A stretch of DNA of 31,458 bases from Clostridiales bacterium. GTDB lineage: Bacteria; Bacillota; Clostridia; TANB77; CAG-508. A program made the position numbers and the translations under genes. How positions within the stretch are numbered: the stretch's first letter is position 1; each line of letters starts with the position of its first letter. Shown piece by piece: positions 17,408 to 25,781 of the stretch. The stretch is from assembly GCA_004553715.1 (NCBI GenBank), contig SFKP01000021.1, forward strand, positions 1 through 31,458, given 5' to 3'. The notes under the pieces are model-generated. The model was not told the origin of the DNA. It ran no database searches and saw only the letters and a list, made by a program, of their open reading frames with translations.

Positions 17408-17436
17408 TTGACATTTATACCGTTTAGACATATACT
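17408..17436 (+). promoter_or_regulatory. Promoter of the porGDAB operon
   Basis: TTGACA at 17408-17413 and TATACT at 17431-17436 are spaced by 17 nt, 36 nt upstream of the GTG start. Confidence 0.8.
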
Positions 17437-17472
17437 AAAATGGAAATAATAAACAAGAGGGGGTAAAGTTTA

Positions 17473-18032
17473 GTGAAAGATTTAATAGAGATTAGATGGC
17501 ATGGTCGTGGAGGTCAAGGTGCTAAAACAGCTTCATTACTACTTGCAGATGCAGCTTTTAATACAGGTAAATATATACAAGGATTTCCAGAGTATGGACC
17601 AGAAAGAATGGGAGCTCCAATAACAGCATATAATAGAATAAGCACGAATCCAATAACTATCCATAGTAATATTTATGAGCCAGATTATGTAGTTGTAGTA
17701 GATGATAGCTTATTAGAAACAATAAATGTAACAGCAGGGCTAAAAGATGATGGCGCAATAGTAATAAATAGTACAAAAGATGGAGATTATATTAGAAGCA
17801 AATTAAAAGATTATAAAGGAGACATTTATAAAATAGATGCAAGAAAGATTTCTATGGAGACATTAGGAAAATATTTTCCAAACACACCAATGCTTGCAGC
17901 AATAGTAAAAGTAAGCAAAATTATGACAGATGACAAGGTTCTTTTAAACATAAATTTGCAAAAAAACCTGAAGTAATTGAAGGAAATATGAAGGCATTAG
18001 AGATGGCACTTACATCAATTGAAAAAATATAA
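17473..18032 (+). pseudogene. porG: 2-oxoacid:ferredoxin oxidoreductase gamma subunit, frame broken near 17942
   Basis: Gamma subunit of the four-subunit pyruvate (or 2-ketoisovalerate) ferredoxin oxidoreductase. IRWHGRGGQGAKTA at the start and FPEYGPERMGAPI are diagnostic. GTG start with a gggggt site. The zero frame ends at 17976 after TDDKVLLN. The family sequence resumes in another frame as SFKHKFAKKPEVIEGNMKAL and ends at 18032. About six or seven residues (the NDMKES-like part) are missing, so a small 3n+1 deletion is likely. The three following subunits are intact, which makes a real loss of this subunit surprising. Strain variation or an assembly error is possible. Confidence 0.8.
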
Positions 18033-18054
18033 AACAAAAAGAGAGGAGATAAAT

Positions 18055-18342
18055 ATGTCTAAAAAAATAGATAGTAATACTCCAATGGAAGATATGACAG
18101 TTGGAGGAAATATTTATGAGGCAGGGAATGCACGTGATTTTAAAACAGGAGATTGGAGAAGCACACGTCCAGTATATGTAAAAGAAAAATGTAAACAATG
18201 CGGACTTTGTTTTCCAGTATGCCCAGATAACAGTATACCTGTAAATAAAGATCAAAAAAGAGGAGATTTTGATTATGATATGTGCAAAGGATGTGGCGTT
18301 TGTGCAAAAGTATGCCCATTCGGTGCAATCTATATGGAATAA
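18055..18342 (+). CDS. porD: 2-oxoacid:ferredoxin oxidoreductase delta subunit
   Basis: A 95-residue ferredoxin-like subunit with two 4Fe-4S motifs: CKQCGLCFPVCP and CKGCGVCAKVCP. It passes electrons from the TPP site to external ferredoxin. The N-terminal part GDWRSTRPVYV is typical of PorD. The start is the ATG at 18055, with gagaggag upstream; an upstream in-frame ATG-like start at 18019 has no site. It lies between porG and porA. Confidence 0.95.
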   Translation: MSKKIDSNTPMEDMTVGGNIYEAGNARDFKTGDWRSTRPVYVKEKCKQCGLCFPVCPDNSIPVNKDQKRGDFDYDMCKGCGVCAKVCPFGAIYME

Positions 18343-18369
18343 AATTTATATTAAAGGAGAGATAAAAAT

Positions 18370-19554
18370 ATGTCAATTAGAGAACGTTTAAGTGGTAATG
18401 AAGCTGCAGCAATAGCAATGAAACAAATTAATCCAGATGTTGTAGCAGCTTTCCCAATAACACCATCTACAGAAATACCACAATATTTTTCAACATTTGT
18501 AAGCAATGGTGCAGTAGATACAGAATTTGTTGCGGTAGAAAGTGAACATAGTGCAATGTCTGCATGTATAGGTGCAGAAGCAGCTGGAGCAAGGGCAATG
18601 ACAGCTACATCTGCAAATGGATTATCTTTAATGTGGGAGATGATTTATATTGCATCAAGTTTACGACTACCTATTGTTATGTCATTAGTAAATAGAGCAG
18701 TATCTGGACCATTAAATATTCATAATGACCATTCAGATGCAATGGGAGTAAGAGATAGCGGATGGATTATGTTATTTTCAGAAAACAATCAAGAGGCTTA
18801 TGATAATTTATTAATGGCACATAGAATTGCAGAACACGAAAAAGTGTTATTACCAACAATGGTATGCCAAGATGGATTTATAACTTCACATTCTATAGAA
18901 AATATAGAGCTAGAAGAAGATGAAAAAGTAAAAGAATTTGTAGGAACATATAAACCAAAACATTATTTATTAAATGACAAAGAACCAATTGCAGTAGGTC
19001 CATTAGACTTGCAAGCATATCTTTTTGAGCATAAAGCTCAACAAGCAGAAGCAATGAAAAATGCTAAAGAAGTAATATTAAATGTTGCAAAAGATTTTGA
19101 AAAAATGACAGGAAGAAAATATAGCTTCTTTGAGGAATATAAAACAGAAGATGCTGATTTTGTTATTATCTGTATGAACTCTACAGCAGGTACAGCAAAA
19201 TATGAAGCAGACAAGTTAAGAGAACAAGGAATAAAAGCTGGAGTGTTAAAATTAAGAGTATTTAGACCATTCCCAGCAGAAGAAATAGCAAAAGCAATTT
19301 CTCATGTAAAGGCTGTTGCTGTTTTAGATAAAGCAGATGGACTAAATGCAGTAGGTGGACCACTATTTACAGATGTTACTTCAGGATTATATACAAATGG
19401 TGTTCAAATACCAACTTTAAGCTATATATATGGAATAGGTGGAAGAGATATTAAAGCAGAAGAAATTGGAACCGTATATAAAGATTTAAGCGAAGTTGCA
19501 AAATTCGGAAAAGTAGAAAATCCATATAGATATTTAGGCTTAAGAAGAAAGTAA
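18370..19554 (+). CDS. porA: 2-oxoacid:ferredoxin oxidoreductase alpha subunit
   Basis: A 394-residue alpha subunit. The N-terminal domain starts with SGNEAAAIAMKQINPDVVAAFPITPSTEI (broken here at residue 20: SGNEAAAIAMKQINPDVVAA, then FPITPSTEI). SEHSAMSACIGAEAAGARA and TSANGLSLMWEM follow. The C-terminal part carries the domain II/III region (KLRVFRPFP). With beta it forms the TPP-dependent core that converts pyruvate and CoA to acetyl-CoA, CO2 and reduced ferredoxin. Pyruvate is the likely substrate, but related 2-oxoacids cannot be excluded. A ggagag site is upstream. Confidence 0.95.
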   Translation: MSIRERLSGNEAAAIAMKQINPDVVAAFPITPSTEIPQYFSTFVSNGAVDTEFVAVESEHSAMSACIGAEAAGARAMTATSANGLSLMWEMIYIASSLRLPIVMSLVNRAVSGPLNIHNDHSDAMGVRDSGWIMLFSENNQEAYDNLLMAHRIAEHEKVLLPTMVCQDGFITSHSIENIELEEDEKVKEFVGTYKPKHYLLNDKEPIAVGPLDLQAYLFEHKAQQAEAMKNAKEVILNVAKDFEKMTGRKYSFFEEYKTEDADFVIICMNSTAGTAKYEADKLREQGIKAGVLKLRVFRPFPAEEIAKAISHVKAVAVLDKADGLNAVGGPLFTDVTSGLYTNGVQIPTLSYIYGIGGRDIKAEEIGTVYKDLSEVAKFGKVENPYRYLGLRRK

Positions 19555-19567
19555 GGAGGAATGTATT

Positions 19568-20527
19568 ATGGCATATAATTTAAAAGAAGTAATTGCAGAA
19601 AAACCAGCAAGATTTACAGCAGGACACAGAATGTGTGCAGGATGTGGAGCACCAGTTGTTGGAAGAATGATTTTAAGGGCTTTAAAAAATGATGACCACG
19701 CAGTAATTTGTAATGCAACAGGTTGTATGGAGGTATCAACATTTATATACCCATATACAGCTTGGACAGATTCATTCATACACACAGCATTTGAATGTGC
19801 AGGAGCAACATTGTCAGGTGTAGAGGCAGCATATAAATCACTAAAAAAACAAAATAAATTATCAGGGAAAGATACAAAATTTATTGCATTTGGTGGAGAT
19901 GGAGGAACTTATGATATAGGACTTCAAAGTTTATCGGGAGCAATGGAAAGAGGACATGATATGGTATATGTGTGCTACGATAATGGTGCATATATGAACA
20001 CAGGAATACAACGTTCATCAGCAACACCAAGATTTGCTGATACAACGACAAGCCCTGCGGGAACAGTTATTCCTGGCAAAATGCAATCAAGAAAAGATTT
20101 AACAGAGATAATGAGTTCACATCATTTACCTTATGTAGCACAAACTGCAGCAGTAAATAATTTTAAAGATTTATATGAAAAAGCAGAAAAAGCAATTTAT
20201 ACTGAAGGACCATGTTTCTTAAATGTTTTAGCACCATGCCCAAGAGGATGGGGTTATCCAACAGAAGACCTAATGAATATTAACAAATTAGCAGTCGAAA
20301 CTTGCTATTGGCCTTTATATGAAATAATAGATGGAAGATATGTAGTAAATTATAAACCAAAGAATAAATTGCCAATAGAAGAATTTTTAAGACCACAGAA
20401 AAGATTTAAGCATATGTTTAAACCAGGGAATGAATGGATGATAGAAGAATTCCAAAAAGAAGTAGATAAAAGATATGAAGATTTATTAAAGCTAGAAGAA
20501 ATTACAAATAAATCAGAAAATGTATAA
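19568..20527 (+). CDS. porB: 2-oxoacid:ferredoxin oxidoreductase beta subunit (TPP-binding)
   Basis: A 319-residue beta subunit. An N-terminal Cys pair is in GHRMCAGCGAP, which binds a [4Fe-4S] cluster together with later Cys residues. The TPP/Mg motif runs from FGGDGGTYDIGLQ to CYDNGAYMNTG (GDG...N pattern). The CPRGWGYP motif lies near residue 220. It completes porGDAB, with 13 nt between porA and porB and aaggagg upstream. Confidence 0.96.
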   Translation: MAYNLKEVIAEKPARFTAGHRMCAGCGAPVVGRMILRALKNDDHAVICNATGCMEVSTFIYPYTAWTDSFIHTAFECAGATLSGVEAAYKSLKKQNKLSGKDTKFIAFGGDGGTYDIGLQSLSGAMERGHDMVYVCYDNGAYMNTGIQRSSATPRFADTTTSPAGTVIPGKMQSRKDLTEIMSSHHLPYVAQTAAVNNFKDLYEKAEKAIYTEGPCFLNVLAPCPRGWGYPTEDLMNINKLAVETCYWPLYEIIDGRYVVNYKPKNKLPIEEFLRPQKRFKHMFKPGNEWMIEEFQKEVDKRYEDLLKLEEITNKSENV

Positions 20528-20551
20528 TATAATTATTTAGGAGGGATTGTA

Positions 20552-20911
20552 ATGGAAGATAAAGAAAAAGAACCAATAGAAGTAGAACCAGAAAAAGTTG
20601 AAATTGAAGGAGCAGTTATAGAAGAAACAAAAGAAGAGCAAGATTCAAAAGTAGTTCCAGAAGAAAATAAAAATAAAATGGCTATTGCATCACTTGTTTT
20701 AGGTATAATATCAATAGTTGTATTAGATAATTTTTTTGTAAGTCTAGTTTGTGCAATACTTGCAATTGTTTTTGGAATACAAGGTAAAAAGGAAGATAGA
20801 AGTAAAATGGCAACAGCAGGATTTATACTTGGAATCATAACAGTAAGTTTACTTGCATTATGTATGATAGGAATATTTCAAGTAGCTTGGCTATTTACAA
20901 GTTTGTTATAA
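20552..20911 (+). CDS. DUF4190 membrane protein
   Basis: A 119-residue protein. The first 45 residues are acidic (Glu/Lys-rich). Two membrane segments follow (about 47-70 and 86-112), with NKMAIASLVLGIISIVV and the repeated MATAGFILGIITVSLL, typical of DUF4190. The function is unknown. It lies 24 nt after porB and just before a terminator, so it may be read with the por operon. It has its own aggaggg site. Confidence 0.8.
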   Translation: MEDKEKEPIEVEPEKVEIEGAVIEETKEEQDSKVVPEENKNKMAIASLVLGIISIVVLDNFFVSLVCAILAIVFGIQGKKEDRSKMATAGFILGIITVSLLALCMIGIFQVAWLFTSLL

Positions 20912-20923
20912 ATAAAAAATATT

Positions 20924-20958
20924 AAAAAGCTTAAAAGTTTAATCTTTTGAGCTTTTTT
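20924..20958 (+). terminator. Terminator after the DUF4190 gene
   Basis: aaaaagcttaaaag pairs with cttttgagcttttt (one mismatch), ending in T residues. It closes the por transcript before the ABC exporter genes. Confidence 0.8.
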
Positions 20959-20984
20959 AGAAAATATTGATGAAAGGGGAAAAT

Positions 20985-21894
20985 ATGGGAAAAGAAGTTA
21001 TTTTAAAATGCGAAAATTTGTGCAAAAGTTTTAGAAAAAAACAAATTTTAAAAGATGTTTCGCTAGAAGTTGCGCAAGGTGATATTGTGGGCTTTATTGG
21101 TCCAAATGGTTCTGGTAAAACAACAACTATTAAATTAATTTTAGGACTTCAAAGTATTGACAAACGGCAATGTAAAAATAAATGGATTTGATATAGAAAA
21201 AAACTTTGAAAAAGCAATTGAAAAGGTAGGTACAATAGTTGAAAATCCAGATTTATATATGTATTTAACAGGATTAGAAAATCTTAAAATCATAAAAAAT
21301 ATGTATAAAGATATTGATGAAAAAAGAATAGAAGAGGTAGTGAAGCTTGTAAAACTAGAAGAAAGAATAAATGATAAGGTATCAAAATATTCTTTAGGAA
21401 TGAGGCAAAGACTAGGAATTGCACAAGCAATTTTGCATAAACCTAATATCTTAATATTAGATGAACCAACAAATGGGTTAGACCCAGAAGGAATAAAAGA
21501 ATTAAGGGACTTGCTTAAAAAAATGGCTAAAGAAGAAAATATGGGAGTATTAATTTCTAGCCATAATTTAGCAGAACTAGAGAGTTTCTGTAATAAAATA
21601 ACTATAATTCAAAACGGACAAATAATAGACAATAGCAATCTAGAAGAGGTAAAAACAATAAGAAAATCATACATAATTGAATTAGATAACTTAGAGAAAT
21701 TAGAAACAATATTGAATTTTTCATTTGAAAAGTTAAATGATTATGAGATAAAAGTAAATATTGATAAAGAAGATGTTCCTCAAATGGTAGAAGATTTAGT
21801 TTCAAATGGCAAAAAAATATATAAGGTTGTGGAAGAAACTGTAAGTTTAGAAGATGCCTTCTTAAAAAAGACAGGAGGTAATATAATTGGGTAA
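20985..21894 (+). CDS. ABC transporter ATP-binding protein, +1 shift at a CGG
   Basis: ATPase of a two-gene ABC-2-type exporter, 302 residues when joined. Walker A GPNGSGKTTT lies before the shift. After it come NGFDIEKNF, VENPDLYMYLTGLENL, the ABC signature YSLGMRQRL, Walker B ILILDEPTNGLDPEG and the switch His in SSHNLAEL. The zero frame stops at 21191. Dropping the C of the in-frame CGG at 21165 gives LQSIDKGNVKINGFDI, where the Gly is conserved in this family (SGxVxINGxDI). The substrate is unknown; bacitracin- or lantibiotic-type exporters are the closest by feel. The ATG at 20985 is chosen because aaagggg lies upstream. It overlaps the permease gene by 8 nt. Confidence 0.92.
21165..21168 (+). 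other. Putative +1 recoding site CGGC (ABC ATPase)
   Basis: In-frame CGG in the context aaa-CGG-caa. Skipping the C gives SIDKGNVKINGFDI. This is the only site with C, not A, as the fourth base. The zero frame ends at 21191. Confidence 0.88.
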
Positions 21895-23296
21895 TTTAAT
21901 AAAAAATGAAATAATTAAAGTTTTAAAAAAGAAAAGCTTTTATGTAATGCTAATAATTATACTTGGTTTTATAATATTTACAAATGCTTTATATAAGTAT
22001 GTGTATTCTAATAATAAACCATATGATAATAGCCAATATATAAGTAGATTAGAAGAAATAAATAAAACTTTGGATTTAAGCAATGAAGACGAGGCTTATG
22101 AGTTTATAGAAAATAAAACGGAAATAGAAATTTATGAATTAACAAAAGATTTAGATGGAGATTCATGGCAATATGAAATAATAAATGATAAAGCAAGAAC
22201 ATTAATATACAATATAAATTATTATACATATATTGAAAAAGATACCTATCAAGAAGAAACTGCAAAGACTGAATATAATGAATTTTTAAAATTAATGAAA
22301 TTAGATGATTGGAAAGCGTTTGCAAATAAAGAATTAAAAGAACTTGAAGAAACAAAAAATCAGGGGCAATTTACTGATGAACATCTTGAGCAAGAAATAG
22401 AAAAGATTAATATGAGATTAAAATATAATATCGAATATGGTTATAACTATAAAAATAGTGCGCTTGATAGATATTTCGAAGCTAAAAGGATTATTAAAAC
22501 TCTTGAGAAAAAGGAAGAAAAAACCTATGAACAGGAACAGGAATATCAAAATGCAAAAGCAGATTTTGCAAAAAGTAAATATGTAATAGAAAATGACAAA
22601 AATATATTTGACGAGAATAATGCAAGAGGAATGCTACTTACAGTCTTTTTAGAGTCTGGATATGGATTGTTTATAATACTAACTGTTGTACTAATTTCTG
22701 GAGCAATAGTAAGTGAAGAATTTAATAAGGGAACAATTAAGTTATTACTAGTAAGGCCATATAGCAGAATTAAAATATTAATGGCAAAATTTGTCGTTGT
22801 ATTACTTACTATCATAATTACAATGCTAATAATTGCAATTCTTCAGTTAATAATAGGAGGAATATTCTTCGGATTTAGTTCACTGAAAATTCCTGTTGTA
22901 GAATATAATTACAAAACAGAAACATTGATAGAAATTAATATATTCAAAAAAGTAGCTATGACGGCAGTAGAAATCTTACCAGAATATATATTACTAGGAA
23001 CATTAGCATTTTCACTTAGCACAATATTTACAAATTCAGCTTTAGCAATAATAGTAAGTATGGTTGGGTACCTAGTATCAAATACAATAAATAGTTTAGC
23101 AATTTACTATAATGTAAAATGGCTAAAGTACTTTGTGACATTGAATTGGGATTTTACACAATTCGAATATGGAAAATTAGCAAAAATGGAAGGAATAACA
23201 TCCACATTTTCAACAGCAATATGCATAGTATATTTTGCGATTATGCTTATAACAGCAATTACTGTATTTAAAAAGAAAAACATCAAAAATATTTAA
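21887..23296 (+). CDS. ABC-2-type transporter permease
   Basis: A 469-residue membrane protein. The first segment is at about 18-38. A large extracellular, charged region (about 45-245) follows, and then five segments in the C-terminal half with the ABC-2 signature region EEFNKGTIKLLLVRPYSR. It forms the channel of the exporter with the upstream ATPase. TTG start at 21887 with aggaggt 7 nt upstream, overlapping the ATPase gene by 8 nt. The large Lys/Glu-rich extracellular insert is the distinctive part; the cargo cannot be inferred. Confidence 0.88.
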   Translation: MGNLIKNEIIKVLKKKSFYVMLIIILGFIIFTNALYKYVYSNNKPYDNSQYISRLEEINKTLDLSNEDEAYEFIENKTEIEIYELTKDLDGDSWQYEIINDKARTLIYNINYYTYIEKDTYQEETAKTEYNEFLKLMKLDDWKAFANKELKELEETKNQGQFTDEHLEQEIEKINMRLKYNIEYGYNYKNSALDRYFEAKRIIKTLEKKEEKTYEQEQEYQNAKADFAKSKYVIENDKNIFDENNARGMLLTVFLESGYGLFIILTVVLISGAIVSEEFNKGTIKLLLVRPYSRIKILMAKFVVVLLTIIITMLIIAILQLIIGGIFFGFSSLKIPVVEYNYKTETLIEINIFKKVAMTAVEILPEYILLGTLAFSLSTIFTNSALAIIVSMVGYLVSNTINSLAIYYNVKWLKYFVTLNWDFTQFEYGKLAKMEGITSTFSTAICIVYFAIMLITAITVFKKKNIKNI

Positions 23297-23380
23297 AAAA
23301 ACAAACGAAAAATCCAAGTGCTTTTGAAAAAATATGTGATGTACGTACAAATAATAAAATTCAAGGAATTAAAATGTTAG

Positions 23381-23416
23381 AAAAGCGTAAATATTAATTT
23401 AATATTTACGCTTTTT
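23381..23416 (+). terminator. Terminator after the ABC exporter
   Basis: aaaagcgtaaatatt pairs with aatatttacgctttt around a 5-nt loop, followed by T residues. The rest of 23297-23464 has no supported gene. Confidence 0.85.
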
Positions 23417-23479
23417 GTTGTGCCTAATAGTAATAAATAAAATACTAAAGAATAAGATTAAAATATGGGGGTAGGGGAT

Positions 23480-24283
23480 ATGAACAAAAGGTATATCAAG
23501 TTGATTTTTATAGCTTTAATTGTGATATTGACAGTATTCGCAGTTATTAAGTATAGTAAAAAAACAATACAAACAAGTAGCGGGGATACTCTAAGTAATA
23601 AAAAAATCGGTTGGGGAATAAAAAGAAATGATAATCATGAGCAACCAGATTTAGGGTCAGTAAATAAAAAAATGATAGATGAAAATGATGATATTGCAAT
23701 GGGAAATAGTGAAAAACCATATATATATTTAAGCTTTGATGAAGGGTATGAGGCAGGATATACTAGCAAAATATTAGATATTCTAAAAGAAAATGATGTA
23801 AAAGCAGCCTTTTTTATAACAGGACATTATTTAAATACGCAAAAAGAATTAGTAAAAAGGATGATAGATGAAGGTCATATTGTAGGAAATCATACAGTAA
23901 ACCATCCTAGCATGCCAGATATATCTGATGAAGAAATAAGAAGTGAAATAATGAAATTACATCAAGCAGTTTTTGAAGAATTTGATTATGAAATGAAGTA
24001 TTTAAGACCACCCAAAGGCGAATTTAGCCAAAGAACATTAGCTATAACTAAAAAATTAGGCTATACAACTGTAATGTGGAGTTTTGCTTATGATGATTGG
24101 GAGGAAAGCAAACAAGGAAGAGAAGAATATGCAAGAAATAAAATACTTTCTAATACGCATAATGGCGAAGTAATGCTTTTACATGCTAATTCAAAAGATA
24201 ATTGCAATATATTAGATAGCATTATAAAGGAAATTAAAAAATGTGGTTATGAATTTAAAACTCTAGATGAGTTTTTAAAATAG
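23480..24283 (+). CDS. PdaA-like polysaccharide deacetylase
   Basis: A 267-residue protein with an N-terminal membrane anchor or signal (about 6-24). The NodB deacetylase domain has LSFDEGYEAGYT (motif 1, metal-binding Asp), GNHTVNHPSMP (motif 2, two His), RPPKGEFS (motif 3) and LLHANS near the end (motif 5). The SFDEGYE form is that of PdaA, which de-acetylates muramic acid for delta-lactam formation in spore cortex. The neighbours yqfC and yqfD are sporulation genes, which supports this. The ATG at 23480 follows ggggtagggg; an upstream ATG at 23465 overlaps that site. Confidence 0.88.
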   Translation: MNKRYIKLIFIALIVILTVFAVIKYSKKTIQTSSGDTLSNKKIGWGIKRNDNHEQPDLGSVNKKMIDENDDIAMGNSEKPYIYLSFDEGYEAGYTSKILDILKENDVKAAFFITGHYLNTQKELVKRMIDEGHIVGNHTVNHPSMPDISDEEIRSEIMKLHQAVFEEFDYEMKYLRPPKGEFSQRTLAITKKLGYTTVMWSFAYDDWEESKQGREEYARNKILSNTHNGEVMLLHANSKDNCNILDSIIKEIKKCGYEFKTLDEFLK

Positions 24284-24301
24284 TCTTAAGGAGTGAACAA
24301 A

Positions 24302-24574
24302 TTGCCAAAAAAAAAGAAATTAAATCAAATATTAGATATGCCAAGAGAAATAAATAAGGTAGATTCTAAAATAACTGTAGTATCATTTGATGAAATCTTG
24401 ATAGAAAATTATAGAGGAATTTTAGAATATGAGGAATTTTTTATAAAAGTTCAAACAGAAATAGGCTCTATTAATATAAATGGATTTTCTCTGGAATTAG
24501 AGCAAATTACAGAAGATGATATATTAATTAAAGGGAAAATTAATAGTATCGATTTAGAAAGAATAACGGGGTGA
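24302..24574 (+). CDS. yqfC: Sporulation protein YqfC
   Basis: A 90-residue YqfC-family protein, recognised by LDMPREINKVDSKITVVSF and the ILIENYRGILEYEE stretch. YqfC is made in the mother cell or prespore in Bacillus under sporulation sigma factors; its exact function is not known. The TTG at 24302 is favoured, because aaggag ends 8 nt before it. A GTG at 24293 would overlap that site. Its stop overlaps the start of yqfD by 4 nt (GTGA), as in many Firmicutes. Confidence 0.88.
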   Translation: MPKKKKLNQILDMPREINKVDSKITVVSFDEILIENYRGILEYEEFFIKVQTEIGSININGFSLELEQITEDDILIKGKINSIDLERITG

Positions 24575-25767
24575 TACTGCTGATAGTAAAAATAATCTTA
24601 AATCATATTTTAGGATATGTAAAAATAAAGGTAGAAAGTGTATTTATAGAGCGATTTATTAATATTTGTATTAGTAAAAGAATTTTTATATGGGATATTC
24701 AAAGAGAAAAATCTAGTATAATGTATGCGAATATTGGCATAAAAGATTTTAAAAGACTTAAAAATGTAGCCAAGAAAACAAAGTCAAAAGTAAGCATTGA
24801 AGGGAAATATGGAATTCCATTTTTACTTCATAGATATAGAAAAAGAAAAAACTTTTTTATATTGTGTAGCATTATATTAATTAGCCTAGTAGCAATGTCT
24901 AGATTTGTATGGAATATTGAAATAGAAGGTTTACAGACAATTCCTAAAGAAGAGTTTATGCAAGAATTAAATGATTATGGCTTAAAAATAGGTACAAGAA
25001 AAAGCCTAATAGATTCAAATTCTATAATAAATAAAATGAGATTAACAAGAGATGATATCTCCTGGATGGGAATTGATATAAAAGGAACAAATATTATAAT
25101 AAAAATCAAGGAAAAAGAAAAAGCACCAATTGTTATTAATAAATCCGACTATTGCAATATTGTGTCAAACAAAACGGGCTTAATTACCAAAATCAATGTA
25201 CAAGATGGAACAAAAGCAGTGGAGATAGGTGATATGGTTAAAGAAGGTGATGTATTAGTATTAGGTTTGTTAGAAGGAAAATTTTCAGGAGAAACTAGGT
25301 ATGTACATGCAATAGCGGATGTTGAGGCAAAAGTATGGTATTCTAAAAAAGAAAAATTCTACTATAATCAAGATATCCGTAAGGAGACAGGTCAAATTGA
25401 AAATAAATATTCAATAAAATTTAATAATTTTAAAATAAATTTTACAAAAACCCTTTCAAAATTTCAAAATTATGATACAATATGTAAAAGCAAAAAAATA
25501 TTATTATTTCCAAATTTTTATCTACCAATTGAAATCGTAAAAAAAACAAATATTGAATACAAGAAAATAAGCAAAACATTTACGGAAGAAGAACTTATAG
25601 AAATTGCGACAGAAAAGTTAGAGATTGAAATTGAAGCAGAAATAGAAAATAAAGATAATATCATAAATAAACAAATAAATGTAGATAAGCAAGAAGAATA
25701 TGTAGAGGTAGAAATAATATATGAAGTAATAGAAAAGATTGGAATAGAGGAAAAAATTATATTATAA
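24571..25767 (+). CDS. yqfD: Sporulation protein YqfD
   Basis: A 398-residue protein with one membrane segment (about 93-113, FFILCSIILISLVAMSRFVW). WNIEIEGLQTIPKEEF follows, typical of YqfD, with a POTRA-like extracytoplasmic part (LTRDDISWMGIDIKGTNIIIKIKE, given here only as a location near residues 152-178). YqfD is required at late stages of sporulation, in the engulfed forespore. GTG start overlapping yqfC. The C-terminal 60 residues are unusually rich in Glu and Ile. Confidence 0.9.
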   Translation: MILLIVKIILNHILGYVKIKVESVFIERFINICISKRIFIWDIQREKSSIMYANIGIKDFKRLKNVAKKTKSKVSIEGKYGIPFLLHRYRKRKNFFILCSIILISLVAMSRFVWNIEIEGLQTIPKEEFMQELNDYGLKIGTRKSLIDSNSIINKMRLTRDDISWMGIDIKGTNIIIKIKEKEKAPIVINKSDYCNIVSNKTGLITKINVQDGTKAVEIGDMVKEGDVLVLGLLEGKFSGETRYVHAIADVEAKVWYSKKEKFYYNQDIRKETGQIENKYSIKFNNFKINFTKTLSKFQNYDTICKSKKILLFPNFYLPIEIVKKTNIEYKKISKTFTEEELIEIATEKLEIEIEAEIENKDNIINKQINVDKQEEYVEVEIIYEVIEKIGIEEKIIL

Positions 25768-25781
25768 AAGGGGTGTATTTA

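Noticed and set aside
23297..23398. Short reading frame after the ABC permease (ending ...IKMLEKRKY)
   Set aside because: It has no start with a ribosome site and runs into the terminator stem. It might be a gene remnant, but there is no family match I can name.
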